DNA of 64,000 nt from an uncultured Oribacterium sp. (GTDB taxonomy: Bacteria; Bacillota; Clostridia; Lachnospirales; Lachnospiraceae). A program made the position numbers and the translations under genes. Below the pieces are notes generated by a model that saw nothing but the letters and a program-made list of their open reading frames with translations, was not told where the DNA came from and made no database searches. The stretch covers positions 1-64,000 of the forward strand of contig CALAOB010000098.1 of the NCBI GenBank assembly GCA_937927445.1. The letters are read 5' to 3'. Positions 35,241 through 43,481 of this stretch are shown here, one piece after another. Each line of letters opens with the position of its first letter. Positions within the stretch are counted from its first letter, which is position 1.

Positions 35241-36058
35241 CGTTTCTCTTCCTCGTGATGTTTTCTGAAATCCATGAGCTGTATGCCATCCGCAGATGCT
35301 CTGCCCGTGTCACTGTGCGTCTTCGACTCGACCGGATTGTCCAGCCAGCCACCCTCGTCGCCGGTGGTTACAGTATCGTCTCCCTCGTCGAGCCAGCCGC
35401 CCTCCGGTTCGACTGGATCATCCAGCCAGCCATTCTCTGGTTCGATCGGATCATCCAGCCACTCCTCTTCTTCCCGGACCGCAGGCTGCGCCGCATTCTT
35501 TCGCAGCGTATGCTGCGCTGCTGCCTGTTTCGGGGCAGCCGTCGCGTTCCTCCTTCTGTCCAGCTGCGGCTGCTTCGCCTGTCGCTCAGGCACATCCTCC
35601 ATGATGCGGATCTTCCCGCCCTTCTCCTTATAGAACTCGGAGCCGGCGCTCTCTATATCGAGCTTCGTATCCGGTGCCTCCTCGAGCTGCAGCAGCTTAT
35701 CTAGCTTCGCCATATAGTAGAGGCTCTTCCGATGAAGATCATCATAGGCCCGTGCATAGCGTACGTAGGAAAACGCCATCATTCCCACGAAGCCGAGCAC
35801 ATAAATGAAAAGAAGAACCCGGACCGCAGCCACGATAAACGGGATGTTCAGATGCATCAGAAGCTCCTCGAGATTGATCAGCATCAGCAACATGGACACC
35901 AGAATAAAGCACAGTGTGTAGTGCACGAGTGCCATGAACATCCTCCGGGAGAGATAGTCTCCCTTGAAATATCTGCTTACATCCCGTATCGCCTTTCCCT
36001 CTTTACGGTCATAAATCGAAAGCTGGGTCATCAGGCGGATCTTCTCAACATTCAGCAT
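35237..36058 (-). CDS. Membrane protein with WLDDP-repeat cytoplasmic tail
   Basis: 273 residues. Two TM helices at about 40-65 and 74-98. The cytoplasmic part has a helical segment and then a basic/Gln-Ala linker followed by four copies of an acidic motif of the form (G/E)WLD(D/N/E)P(V/I)EP, spaced about 13-16 residues. Such evenly spaced Trp-Leu-Asp units look like docking sites. The end reads LMDFRKHHEEEKR. No known family recognised. Overlaps the next gene by 4 bases. Confidence 0.82.
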   Translation of the reverse strand: MLNVEKIRLMTQLSIYDRKEGKAIRDVSRYFKGDYLSRRMFMALVHYTLCFILVSMLLMLINLEELLMHLNIPFIVAAVRVLLFIYVLGFVGMMAFSYVRYARAYDDLHRKSLYYMAKLDKLLQLEEAPDTKLDIESAGSEFYKEKGGKIRIMEDVPERQAKQPQLDRRRNATAAPKQAAAQHTLRKNAAQPAVREEEEWLDDPIEPENGWLDDPVEPEGGWLDEGDDTVTTGDEGGWLDNPVESKTHSDTGRASADGIQLMDFRKHHEEEKR

Positions 36059-36061
36059 GGA

Positions 36062-37363
36062 TCAGTACCCTCTTGCCTGTCTCGCGCGCTCGGCATAATT
36101 TGAATCCGGGTGTGCGCCGATGATTTTATCAAACAGTGTGTTGGCCTCGTCGGTTCTTCCCATATTCTGGTAGAGACGTCCGAGGAGATACATATTTTCC
36201 GGTTCCTCGCGGATCGCCAGGCTCAGATTATACAGCTCGGCTGCCTGATCCTTGTTTCCGCTGTTCCAGGCACTGGTCGCCTGGTCGGCGAGCTCCTGAT
36301 AGATCGAGCCCTCCATCTGTACCTTGATGCTCTGCAACTGCTGCAGCATGGTCGCATCACTGATCTGACTCTGATCGAGGCCCGTATAGAGCTTCGCAGC
36401 CTGAAGGGTATCACCATTCGCCAGTGCTGTCCGAATCTCGTTCAGTGCCTGGTACTGCCCCATGAAGGAGGCATTGGCATTCTCAAACTGCGAGACCTGA
36501 TCCGCCGCCTCAGCGTACTGCGATTCCAGCGTATCGTAGGAATCCTTCAGCTCCGCGTAGGCACGGTTCGAGGCATCAAGCTTCTCGGTATAGGAGATCA
36601 GCTCGCGGTTGTTCTCGGCATTGAGCGCCTTCGTCTTCGCCGGCATGATCAGGAGATAGAACGCGAAGAGCGCCAGGATCACACCGACGAAGATGTAGCC
36701 GACGACCATCCACGGGGACACCTGCTTCACCTCCTGCGGGATCAGCACATCATCGTCCGTCATCTTCCGGTGGGAAAATGCATTCTTCAGGCGGCTCTGC
36801 TCGACCTCCTTCCGGCCGGTGTTATGCTTGACCTCATCCATCAGCACGAGCGCCTTCGGATTGTTGCGGTCGATCTTCAGCACGAGGTAGAGGCTGCGCC
36901 CCGCCTTCACCCAGTCCTCTCTCTTCATATATAGAAGGGCAAGCAGGATATGCGCCTTGATATAGTTCGGGCTGTCCTGGATGACCTGGTTGAGCTGCAT
37001 GATGGCGAGGTCCTCGTTGTTGTTCTGCGCGTAGTCCAGTGCCTGATTATAGCGCTTGACATTGTCCGAACAGATACGGAGGATCGCCGGCTTCCGCTGG
37101 ATCTCATCGAGGTAATGATCCGCGATGTTATCCTGTGGCAGCAGGTTCATACTGATGACCCACTGCACGAGCGCATCCGCGGTCTCGCCGCACTCGAAAA
37201 AGATAAGGCCCAGGAGATTGCGCGCATCCTTCTGATACTTATCGAAGGTCAGTGACTTCTTCAGCAGCTCGGCGGCTCCGCTCAGATCGCGGAGCCGTGC
37301 CCGCTCCAGTCCCAGATTGTAGTAGCAGTTTGCGATCTGCTCCAGCATTACGTCATACTTCAT
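36062..37363 (-). CDS. TPR-repeat membrane protein
   Basis: 433 residues. Tetratricopeptide repeats at about 8-190 (NCYYNLGLERARLRDLSGAA, NLLGLIFFECGETADA, AHILLALLYMKREDWVKA), one TM helix at about 219-243 (VVGYIFVGVILALFAFYLL), a coiled coil at about 250-310, then more TPR-like repeats at the C-terminus (YLLGRLYQNMGRTDEANTLF). So repeat domains lie on both sides of the membrane. Likely a scaffold. Start overlaps the stop of the 53-residue gene (ATGA). Confidence 0.87.
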   Translation of the reverse strand: MKYDVMLEQIANCYYNLGLERARLRDLSGAAELLKKSLTFDKYQKDARNLLGLIFFECGETADALVQWVISMNLLPQDNIADHYLDEIQRKPAILRICSDNVKRYNQALDYAQNNNEDLAIMQLNQVIQDSPNYIKAHILLALLYMKREDWVKAGRSLYLVLKIDRNNPKALVLMDEVKHNTGRKEVEQSRLKNAFSHRKMTDDDVLIPQEVKQVSPWMVVGYIFVGVILALFAFYLLIMPAKTKALNAENNRELISYTEKLDASNRAYAELKDSYDTLESQYAEAADQVSQFENANASFMGQYQALNEIRTALANGDTLQAAKLYTGLDQSQISDATMLQQLQSIKVQMEGSIYQELADQATSAWNSGNKDQAAELYNLSLAIREEPENMYLLGRLYQNMGRTDEANTLFDKIIGAHPDSNYAERARQARGY

Positions 37364-37521
37364 TTAGCACTCTCATCCTTTTTATGCTTGATGGCCTCCT
37401 CGATGAGACTGGTCATGATGTCGTTCATATCCGTGAGGTCTACCTTCGCGATGGCATCCTCGATCTGATCGACATCGAGACTCGGCTTAAAACGTTTGAT
37501 TTCTTCTTCGTAACTGATCAT
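37360..37521 (-). CDS. 53-residue microprotein, first gene of the cdaA operon
   Basis: The reading starts MISYEEEIKRFKPSLDVDQI and ends IKHKKDESAK. It is acidic, soluble and probably two helices. The 4-base ATGA overlap with the TPR gene and a clean codon pattern support a real gene; the ribosome site (AAGAAG) is weak. Function unknown; coupling suggests it binds the TPR protein. Confidence 0.75.
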   Translation of the reverse strand: MISYEEEIKRFKPSLDVDQIEDAIAKVDLTDMNDIMTSLIEEAIKHKKDESAK

Positions 37522-37723
37522 ATACTTCTTTCTACGGTTGTTCGGGGACCTGCAGCGCAGCGCGTACGCACCCTTGATTCTCGGATGGCTGAACTGCGGG
37601 CCTGAACTACACTCTCGATCTGATGGCGTGTCCGCCCCGGGATTTCCGGATGGCCGACAGTGGTCAGACGGTGCCCCGGCTTTCGTTTCCTTCTGTTTCA
37701 GTGATCTGAAATCCGTTCATCGC

Positions 37724-37752
37724 TTGACACAGTGGGACGCAGTCGATAGAAT
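37724..37752 (+). promoter_or_regulatory. Promoter of the small-multidrug-export-like gene
   Basis: TTGACA (37724-37729), a 17-base spacer and TAGAAT (37747-37752) on the plus strand; leader about 180 bases. Confidence 0.75.
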
Positions 37753-37868
37753 CGGCATTGTGCCTTTTATGGCGTCGGACAATGCAGACGACCAGCGCTG
37801 CGATCACGTCGCGGGAGAGATCGATTTCTTCCAGATGACATGCGAGTGCAATTTCAAATCATCTGTTT

Positions 37869-37897
37869 AGTCTATCACATTCCATATGGGCATTCAA
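37869..37897 (-). promoter_or_regulatory. Candidate promoter of the cdaA operon
   Basis: Minus-strand TTGAAT (37892-37897), a 17-base spacer and TAGACT (37869-37874). The -10 is weak. Confidence 0.5.
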
Positions 37898-37938
37898 GAA
37901 AACTAAATTACGAGATTATTAGGAAATTGAGGTCAAAA

Positions 37939-38439
37939 ATGGAAGCACTTGTAAGCTTTGTCACCACTCACCTGACGGGACTCCTCTCGAAGGACGCCAT
38001 CGTCTTCATCATTTCCTTGATGCCGATCCTGGAGCTCCGTGGCGGACTCCTCGCATCCTCGCTACTGGGCGTGCCGTATCTGCGTGCACTGGTCCTCTGC
38101 ATCGTCGGAAATCTCCTCCCGATCCCGCTGATCCTCCTCTTCATCGAGAAGATCGTGCTGGCCTGTGAGCATTTCGGACCGACGCAGGGCATCGCGCGAA
38201 AGCTCCGCGAGAAGGTCGAGAAGAACCAGGCATCGATTCAAAAGTATGATTTCTGGGGCCTTGTGCTCTTCGTCGGCATCCCGCTCCCGGGCACCGGCGC
38301 ATGGACCGGCTCCCTCGTCGCCGGCCTCCTGCACATGCCGCGGAAGAAATCCTTCCTCGCCATCATCGTCGGCGTACTGCTCGCCTCCGTCATCATGTCG
38401 ATCATCTCCTACGGCGTGCTCGACGCGCTCATCCACTGA
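37939..38439 (+). CDS. Small multi-drug export protein family (COG2426) membrane protein
   Basis: 166 residues from ATG 37939, which has GAGGTC upstream; the longer frame has no ribosome site. Hydrophobic with about four to five TM segments. Family signatures: MPILELRGGLLASSLLGVP near the N-terminus and GIPLPGTGAWTGSLVAGLL in the middle. Function in cells is not well established; the 'drug export' name is historical. It is the only plus-strand gene in the window. No classic terminator follows; the 3' side is repeat DNA. Confidence 0.88.
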   Translation: MEALVSFVTTHLTGLLSKDAIVFIISLMPILELRGGLLASSLLGVPYLRALVLCIVGNLLPIPLILLFIEKIVLACEHFGPTQGIARKLREKVEKNQASIQKYDFWGLVLFVGIPLPGTGAWTGSLVAGLLHMPRKKSFLAIIVGVLLASVIMSIISYGVLDALIH

Positions 38440-38450
38440 CTTAAACTGTG

Positions 38451-38493
38451 GTGGCCCGGCAGTGGACTCCGTGACCGATCACGCATTTCGATA
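38451..38493. repeat. Solitary arm repeat related to palindrome D
   Basis: It shares long blocks (e.g. GTGACCGATCACGCATTTCG) with the inverted right arm of palindrome D (39276-39316) and resembles the left arm of D in direct orientation. No matching second arm was found nearby, so it may be a relic. Confidence 0.7.
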
Positions 38494-38514
38494 GCGATGG
38501 AAAATCAAACAATC

Positions 38515-38735
38515 CGGCAGAGGCTCGTCTTCAGAGCCTGGTCGCACGAGTCGTAAGAATCTAAAACAGGACCCTTAAGAGGCACTAGGCCCTCTGCAAA
38601 CGACGGAGTTTCCTTTTATGGAAACTCCGTGTTACAGAGGGGAACAAGGAAAAATTACTCCAAGTGCCTCTAAAGGGTCCTGTTTTGATTCTTATCTTCC
38701 TCGGCTCTAAGGTTCTGTAGACGAGTCTCGGCCAT
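38515..38735 (+). repeat. Giant palindromic element A
   Basis: A hairpin about 221 bases long. Outer arm pieces: GCTCGTCT with AGACGAG, AGAGCC with GGCTCT, AAGAATC with GATTCTT. Middle stem: CAGGACCCTT and AGAGGCACT with AGTGCCTCT and AAGGGTCCTG. Inner stem: CCCTCTG...CGGAGTTTCC with GGAAACTCCG...CAGAGGG. A one-sided unpaired core AAGGAAAAATTACTCC lies at 38646-38661. Same plan as elements B and C. Confidence 0.85.
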
Positions 38736-38822
38736 GATCGTTATGATACCATCCGCAACAGGAATGCGCATCCTGCAAATCTGTCTCTATCGTCCATCCG
38801 TGTAATCTTTACGCCATAAAAC

Positions 38823-38854
38823 AAAAAAGAACCGATTCCATCGAATCGATTCTT
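38823..38854 (-). terminator. Terminator of tRNA-Leu(CAG)
   Basis: A 12-bp stem (38827-38838 with 38843-38854, one G-T pair) with loop CATC (plus-strand reading), then six T on the minus strand. Confidence 0.88.
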
Positions 38855-38857
38855 TCA

Positions 38858-38940
38858 TGCGGAAGAAGGGATTTGAACCCTCAAGAGTGTAACCTCACAC
38901 GGACCTGAACCGTGCGCGTCTGCCGTTCCGCCACTTCCGC
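38858..38940 (-). tRNA. tRNA-Leu, anticodon CAG
   Basis: Acceptor GCGGAAG/CTTCCGC, discriminator A. Anticodon stem CACGG/CCGTG with loop TTCAGGT gives CAG (reads CUG). Long variable arm present. CCA not encoded. Confidence 0.93.
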
Positions 38941-38950
38941 GAACTCGTAT

Positions 38951-38979
38951 ATAATAGCATGATGATATGGGTTCGTCAA
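38951..38979 (-). promoter_or_regulatory. Promoter of tRNA-Leu(CAG)
   Basis: Minus-strand TTGACG (38974-38979), a 17-base spacer and TATTAT (38951-38956). Confidence 0.85.
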
Positions 38980-39096
38980 CAACTATTTTTCACTTTTTCA
39001 GAATAATTTTGACCTGATTTCGAACGTTTTCGAAGCACTGACTCAGCCAGCCATAATTATGCTTTCACCATACTCGGAATGCCAGATTACAGTGCA

Positions 39097-39318
39097 GAGG
39101 CCGGCGGTGAGGCTCTGTGACCGTAGAGCATTTCGATGTCTGTCCCAGGCGTTCTGCTAGGGGCGTCCCAATGTCCTATGTGCGCCCGAATTGTCTGAGG
39201 TCTGTTTTCCCATCAGGAAAACAGGCCGAGTATCGGGCGCTGGTTTGACGCCCCTTGCAGAAAGCGTGGTTGACAGACCCGAAATGCGTGATCGGTCACA
39301 AAGTCCACCGCCGGCCTC
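39097..39318. repeat. Giant palindromic element D
   Basis: 222 bases. Perfect 13-bp outer stem GAGGCCGGCGGTG/CACCGCCGGCCTC, then GTGACCG.../CGGTCAC, GCATTTCG/CGAAATGC, GTCTGTC/GACAGAC, GGGGCGTC/GACGCCCC, GCGCCCGA/TCGGGCGC, and an inner CTGTTTTCC/GGAAAACAG stem with loop CATCA. It lacks the AAGGAAAAATTACTCC core of A-C. Confidence 0.88.
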
Positions 39319-39350
39319 TTCACGTTCGCTCGTCAGAATAGCCATGCGCA

Positions 39351-39382
39351 TTAAAAAACCGACAGGACGAATCCTGTCGGTT
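39351..39382 (-). terminator. Terminator of infC-rpmI-rplT
   Basis: An 11-bp perfect stem (39357-39367 with 39372-39382), then TTTTTTAA on the minus strand, close to the rplT stop. Confidence 0.92.
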
Positions 39383-39387
39383 GAAGA

Positions 39388-39744
39388 TTACTTGTTGAGG
39401 TTAGCCTTTGCAGTCTCAGCGAGCTTTGCAAATCCCTCCGGATCAGCGATTGCGATCTCGGAAAGCATCTTACGGTTCATATCGATGCCGGCATTCTTGA
39501 GGCCGAACATGAACTTGCTGTAGGAAAGACCATTCAGTCTTGCAGCTGCGTTGATACGAGCGATCCAGAGCTGTCTGAACTGTCTCTTTCTCTCCTTACG
39601 GCCTCTGTAGGACTCCGTAAGTGCTCTCATTACGCTCTGCTTCGCTACTCTATAGTGCTTGGAGCGAGATCCTCTGTAGCCTTTAGCAAGCTTGAGTACT
39701 CTATTATGCTTCTTCTTAGCGTTTAATCCGCCCTTAATTCTCAT
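39388..39744 (-). CDS. rplT: 50S ribosomal protein L20
   Basis: 118 residues, the normal length for L20. Basic N-terminus [20 protein letters not shown] and the family segment [16 protein letters not shown]. It binds 23S rRNA early in 50S assembly and in many Bacillota also represses its own operon by binding the infC leader. Last gene of infC-rpmI-rplT. Confidence 0.98.
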   Translation of the reverse strand: MRIKGGLNAKKKHNRVLKLAKGYRGSRSKHYRVAKQSVMRALTESYRGRKERKRQFRQLWIARINAAARLNGLSYSKFMFGLKNAGIDMNRKMLSEIAIADPEGFAKLAETAKANLNK

Positions 39745-39772
39745 TTTAATTTCCTCCTCTAAAGTCTACAAA

Positions 39773-39976
39773 TCAAAGGTATGGAAGAATCTTCTTCATC
39801 GTCTTAACGTTGGTCTGATCAAGAACAGTATCCTTGCGCAGGCCTCTCTTACGCTTCGTTGTCTTCTTGGTGAGAATGTGAGACTTGTAAGCCTTGTTTC
39901 TTACAAGCTTTCCTGTGCCAGTAACTTTAAAGCGCTTAGCAGCAGCTCTCTTTGTCTTCAGCTTTAACTTTGCCAT
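39773..39976 (-). CDS. rpmI: 50S ribosomal protein L35
   Basis: 67 residues: [20 protein letters not shown] and ending KKILPYL. A small basic 50S protein. Lies between infC (17 bases away) and rplT (28 bases). Confidence 0.98.
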   Translation of the reverse strand: MAKLKLKTKRAAAKRFKVTGTGKLVRNKAYKSHILTKKTTKRKRGLRKDTVLDQTNVKTMKKILPYL

Positions 39977-39993
39977 AACAGCCTCCTGTGATT

Positions 39994-40515
39994 TTACTTT
40001 TTCGGGCTTATTACAATCGCCATGTTTCTGCCTTCTACCTTCGCCGGCTTATCGAGGACTGCGATGTCCTTCAGCTGCTCGGCGAACTCGTCAAGGATGT
40101 ACTTGGACTGATTCATACGAGACATCTCACGGCCTCTGAATCGAAGAGCTACCTTGACCTTATTGCCCTTCTCGAGGAACTTACGTGCAGCGGATAACTT
40201 CGTGTTGAGATCGTTCTGATCGATGTTCGGCGTCATACGGATCTCCTTCAGCTCAGTTACGCGCTGATTACGCTTGGCTTCCTTTTCCTTACGCATCATC
40301 TCGTAACGATACTTACCGAAGTCGGCGATCTTTACAACAGGCGGCGTTGCAGTCGGAGCGATCTTGATAAGATCCAGGTCCTTCTCCTTTGCCATCATAT
40401 AAGCGTCCTTGGAAGACATGATACCGAGCTGCTCGCCCTCTGCACCAATGACTCTTACCTCTCTGTCACGGATCTGCTCGTTAATTTCGATGCTTGCGTT
40501 TTTCTTAATAGCCAT
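39994..40515 (-). CDS. infC: Translation initiation factor IF-3
   Basis: 173 residues. Binds the 30S subunit and checks start-codon pairing. ATG 40515 with a GGAGAGGAG site is chosen; the in-frame extension to 40548 lies upstream of that site. N-domain segment [21 protein letters not shown], linker [19 protein letters not shown]-domain ending [10 protein letters not shown]. It starts with a plain ATG, unlike the ATT of E. coli. Preceded by an L20-type leader. Confidence 0.97.
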   Translation of the reverse strand: MAIKKNASIEINEQIRDREVRVIGAEGEQLGIMSSKDAYMMAKEKDLDLIKIAPTATPPVVKIADFGKYRYEMMRKEKEAKRNQRVTELKEIRMTPNIDQNDLNTKLSAARKFLEKGNKVKVALRFRGREMSRMNQSKYILDEFAEQLKDIAVLDKPAKVEGRNMAIVISPKK

Positions 40516-40546
40516 AAACTCCTCTCCACATACACTGGTCGAATGC

Positions 40547-40675
40547 AAAAAAATGGCGGATTGTAAGCCAATCCACCATAATGAAAATACACGAAGTAAT
40601 AATCAAATATGAACCCGGGTCAGTTATAACTGCCAAGGTGAGGTGGATACCTACTTTCCTTTGTCTTTACGACCA
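40547..40675 (-). promoter_or_regulatory. L20-type leader with attenuator upstream of infC
   Basis: A leader of about 130 bases runs from the promoter to a terminator hairpin (stem 40555-40563 with 40569-40577, then seven T on the minus strand) only about 32 bases before infC. The leader has GACAAAGGAAAGTAGGTA and CAGTTATAACTG segments as I recall from L20 leaders in Clostridia. L20 binding would favour termination. Family match is from memory and position. Confidence 0.75.
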
Positions 40676-40679
40676 TCAT

Positions 40680-40708
40680 AGATTAGCACCAGTCCGTACT
40701 GATGTCAA
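40680..40708 (-). promoter_or_regulatory. Promoter of infC-rpmI-rplT
   Basis: Minus-strand TTGACA (40703-40708), a 17-base spacer and TAATCT (40680-40685). Confidence 0.82.
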
Positions 40709-40799
40709 GCCTGTATTTATTTCTTTTGGCGACATTTTCGCACCCCGCTGTATGCATTGGCCGAACCCTTGTTCCCACGGGCAATGTCTCCATCCGGGC

Positions 40800-41414
40800 T
40801 CACGCCTGTGTCTCCGGGGTTTCCGGTGCATCCATGATCTCGTCGATGATCGCATAGATGTTCTCGAGCCCCTGCTTCGACTGGGAGGAGAACGGGATCA
40901 TCGTGCAGTTTTCCGTCGCGTGCAGGGCCTTGCGGATCGCGGCGGTCTGCTTCTTGATCTGTGAGCGGTTGATCTTATCCATCTTCGTCAGGATAACGAT
41001 CGGCTCGAAGCCGGTAACCTGGGTCACGTAGTCGAACATCTGGATGTCAAGCTTCGACGGATCGTGACGGATATCCACGAAAAGGATCACTTCTTCGATA
41101 TCATCCGAGGTCTCGAGATAGCGGTTGATCATACGTCCCCACTTCTCCTGCTCGACCGCACCGGTGGAGGCATAGCCGTAGCCCGGAAGATCGACGAGGT
41201 AGAATCGATCATTGATATTATAGAAGTTGATCGTACGTGTCTTACCCGGTGTCGAGCTCGTACGGGCGAAGTTCTTACGATTGACGAAGGCATTGATAAA
41301 GGAGGACTTTCCGACGTTGGATCGTCCCGCCATGACAAATTCAGGTTTTCCGGTCTTCGGAAGCTCGGATTTTACGCCCAGCACTCTCTCCAGATCTACA
41401 GAAGTGATCTTCAT
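40800..41414 (-). CDS. engB: Ribosome biogenesis GTPase EngB (YsxC/YihA)
   Basis: 204 residues. GTPase needed for 50S assembly. G1 GRSNVGKSS near 30-38, G3 DLPGYG, G4 TKMDK, and the family segment VLFVDIRHDPSKLD. C-terminal tail ETPETQA. It follows clpX by 92 bases; the gap holds a hairpin (about 41463-41502, AGTAAACCCG with CGGGTTTACT) without a T run. Confidence 0.96.
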   Translation of the reverse strand: MKITSVDLERVLGVKSELPKTGKPEFVMAGRSNVGKSSFINAFVNRKNFARTSSTPGKTRTINFYNINDRFYLVDLPGYGYASTGAVEQEKWGRMINRYLETSDDIEEVILFVDIRHDPSKLDIQMFDYVTQVTGFEPIVILTKMDKINRSQIKKQTAAIRKALHATENCTMIPFSSQSKQGLENIYAIIDEIMDAPETPETQA

Positions 41415-41462
41415 GGAATCTCCTTTTCTTAGTGACGATGTGTATGTGACGATATCAATGGT

Positions 41463-41502
41463 TCAGTAAACCCGGTCGGCACGTGACCGATCGGGTTTAC
41501 TC
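41463..41502 (-). other. Hairpin between clpX and engB
   Basis: A long near-perfect stem, AGTAAACCCG-TCGG with CCGA-CGGGTTTACT, around GTCACGTG. No T run on the minus strand, so more likely an mRNA processing or stability element than a strong terminator. Confidence 0.55.
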
Positions 41503-41506
41503 AGAC

Positions 41507-42781
41507 TCATACAGCCGTGTCGGTGGCATCTGCATGCTGGGCTGCTTTCTTTTCCTTACGTGTGATGATCGGTTCCCCGCTTCCCTTCACCACATCCTCC
41601 GTGATCTCCACGCTCTGGATGTCCGGCTCAGACGGAATCTCATACATGATGTCCATCATCATGTCTTCCATGATGGAGCGGAGTCCTCTGGCACCGGTCT
41701 TGCGCTCCGCTGCCTTCTCGGCGATGGCGGTGACCGCCTCATTCGTGAATCGGAGCTCGACGCCGTCGATCTCAAACAGCTTCTGATACTGCTTCACGAG
41801 CGCGTTCTTTGGGGTCGTCAGAATGCGCTTCAGGGTCGTCGCATCATGGGACTGCAGGGTGACGTCGACCGGCACTCGTCCGATAAACTCCGGGATGAGA
41901 CCGAAGCGCACGAGGTCCTCCGGCTGTACCTGACGAAGGATGTCATCGTAGTTGTCACGATTCTTCTCGACGATATCGGCACCGAAGCCCATCGATCCGG
42001 AAGCGACACGCTTCTCGATGATGTGCTCGAGTCCGTCAAATGCACCACCGCAGATGAACAGAATGTTCGTCGTATCGATCTGGATAAGCTCCTGCTGCGG
42101 GTGCTTTCGTCCGCCCTGAGGTGGTACCGAAGCGACGGTTCCCTCGAGGATCTTCAGCAGTGCCTGCTGAACGCCCTCACCGGAAACATCACGGGTGATG
42201 GAGACATTCTCCGACTTCTTCGTGATCTTATCGATCTCATCGATATAGATGATACCAATCTCTGCACGCTTGATATCATAGTCTGCCGCCTGAATCAGCT
42301 TCAGGAGGATGTTCTCGACATCCTCGCCGACATAGCCGGCTTCGGTGAGCGCGGTCGCATCGGCGATTGCGAACGGAACACCGAGAATGCGGGCCAGGGT
42401 CTGTGCCAAGTAGGTCTTACCGGTACCGGTCGGTCCGATCATCAGGATGTTCGACTTCTGCACATCGATATCCTTGATTTTCGAGGTGATGCGCTTGTAG
42501 TGGTTATAGACCGCGACAGACAGTACTTTCTTCGCCTCATCCTGTCCGATCACATATTCATCGAGGAAATCATGGATCTCCTTCGGCTTCAGAAGATGGA
42601 TGTCCGAGGTGTCGCTGTCCTCTCTGAAATCGCCGTTCTGCTCGTTCAGGATTTCCTCGCAGAGCTCGACGCACTCGTCACAGATATAATTATTATTTAA
42701 ACCGGCGATGAGCTTATGGACCTGCTTCGCTGATTTACCGCAGAAAGAGCAGCGGATTTTGTCGTCTGGTTTCATTTGCAT
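41507..42781 (-). CDS. clpX: ATP-dependent Clp protease ATPase ClpX
   Basis: 424 residues from ATG 42781, which has AGAGGA 8 bases upstream; the longer frame is not supported. N-terminal zinc-binding domain (CSFCGKS...CDECVELC), Walker A GPTGTGKT, Walker [11 protein letters not shown], and the pore loop GYVGED. Feeds folded substrates to ClpP. It lies 49 bases after clpP. Confidence 0.96.
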   Translation of the reverse strand: MQMKPDDKIRCSFCGKSAKQVHKLIAGLNNNYICDECVELCEEILNEQNGDFREDSDTSDIHLLKPKEIHDFLDEYVIGQDEAKKVLSVAVYNHYKRITSKIKDIDVQKSNILMIGPTGTGKTYLAQTLARILGVPFAIADATALTEAGYVGEDVENILLKLIQAADYDIKRAEIGIIYIDEIDKITKKSENVSITRDVSGEGVQQALLKILEGTVASVPPQGGRKHPQQELIQIDTTNILFICGGAFDGLEHIIEKRVASGSMGFGADIVEKNRDNYDDILRQVQPEDLVRFGLIPEFIGRVPVDVTLQSHDATTLKRILTTPKNALVKQYQKLFEIDGVELRFTNEAVTAIAEKAAERKTGARGLRSIMEDMMMDIMYEIPSEPDIQSVEITEDVVKGSGEPIITRKEKKAAQHADATDTAV

Positions 42782-42830
42782 GAATTCAGTCCTCTCGTTC
42801 TGGTTAGTCTGGTAATGCTGGTACCGGTAC

Positions 42831-43454
42831 TCAGTTCCGTACCTCAGCTGCTTCGCGTGATTCGAAGATATGATCAACGATGCCGTACTCCAGCGCCTGC
42901 TGAGCGGTCATCCAGTGATCACGCTCGGTATCCTCCATCACCTTCTCCACCGGCTGTCCGCAGTTGGCTGCGAGGATCTCTGCCATGTGCTTCTTTGTAC
43001 GAAGGATCCACTCTGCTGTGATCTGGATTTCCGTCGCCTGGCCCTGTGCACCGCCGGACGGCTGATGAATCATAACCTCAGCATTCGGAAGGATCATACG
43101 CTTGCCCTTCGTACCGCCAGCCAGAAGGAAGGCACCCATCGAAGCGGCCATGCCGACGCAGATGGTGGATACGTCACACTTGATATAACGCATGGTATCG
43201 TAGATCGCCATACCGTCCGTGATGACACCACCCGGGCTGTTGATGTACAGGCTGATGTCCTTATCCGGATCCTCGGACTCGAGGTACAGAAGCTGTGCCA
43301 CGACGAGGGAAGCGGTATCATGGTTTACCTCGTCCCCGAGGAAGATGATACGCTCGTTCAGCAGACGGGAGAAGATGTCGTAGGAACGCTCTCCTCTGGA
43401 TGTCGACTGAATGACATACGGAATCGTTGTAATATCTCTAGGTGTTAAATTCAT
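42831..43454 (-). CDS. clpP: ATP-dependent Clp protease proteolytic subunit ClpP
   Basis: 207 residues. Serine protease of the Clp complex. Catalytic Ser105 in AASMGAF, His130 in VMIHQPSGG, and Asp in ERDHWM. N-terminal [14 protein letters not shown] and [14 protein letters not shown] are typical. GGAGG-type site upstream. Partner ATPases ClpX (next gene) and ClpC are both in this window. Confidence 0.97.
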   Translation of the reverse strand: MNLTPRDITTIPYVIQSTSRGERSYDIFSRLLNERIIFLGDEVNHDTASLVVAQLLYLESEDPDKDISLYINSPGGVITDGMAIYDTMRYIKCDVSTICVGMAASMGAFLLAGGTKGKRMILPNAEVMIHQPSGGAQGQATEIQITAEWILRTKKHMAEILAANCGQPVEKVMEDTERDHWMTAQQALEYGIVDHIFESREAAEVRN

Positions 43455-43481
43455 AATGAAACCTCCATATGGGTTTTCTGT

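Larger units (their letters stand above)
37522..37938. other. Intergenic region with overlapping divergent promoters
   Basis: 417 bases between the cdaA operon (minus) and the 37939 gene (plus). The two promoters (37724-37752 plus, 37869-37897 minus) face each other, so the two leaders would overlap by about 100 bases. The minus leader would be about 340 bases. I saw no convincing riboswitch in it; a short GC-rich stem lies near 37635-37675. Confidence 0.6.
38440..39387. other. Repeat-rich intergenic region around tRNA-Leu(CAG)
   Basis: About 950 bases with no protein gene. Contents in order: a 43-base solitary arm repeat (38451-38493), palindrome A (about 38515-38735), tRNA-Leu(CAG) with terminator and promoter, palindrome D (39097-39318), and the rplT terminator. 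Confidence 0.85.

Noticed and set aside
38515..38735. Element A as a retron or CRISPR-related RNA
   Set aside because: No reverse transcriptase, cas gene or direct-repeat array is in the window; the structure is a single palindrome.
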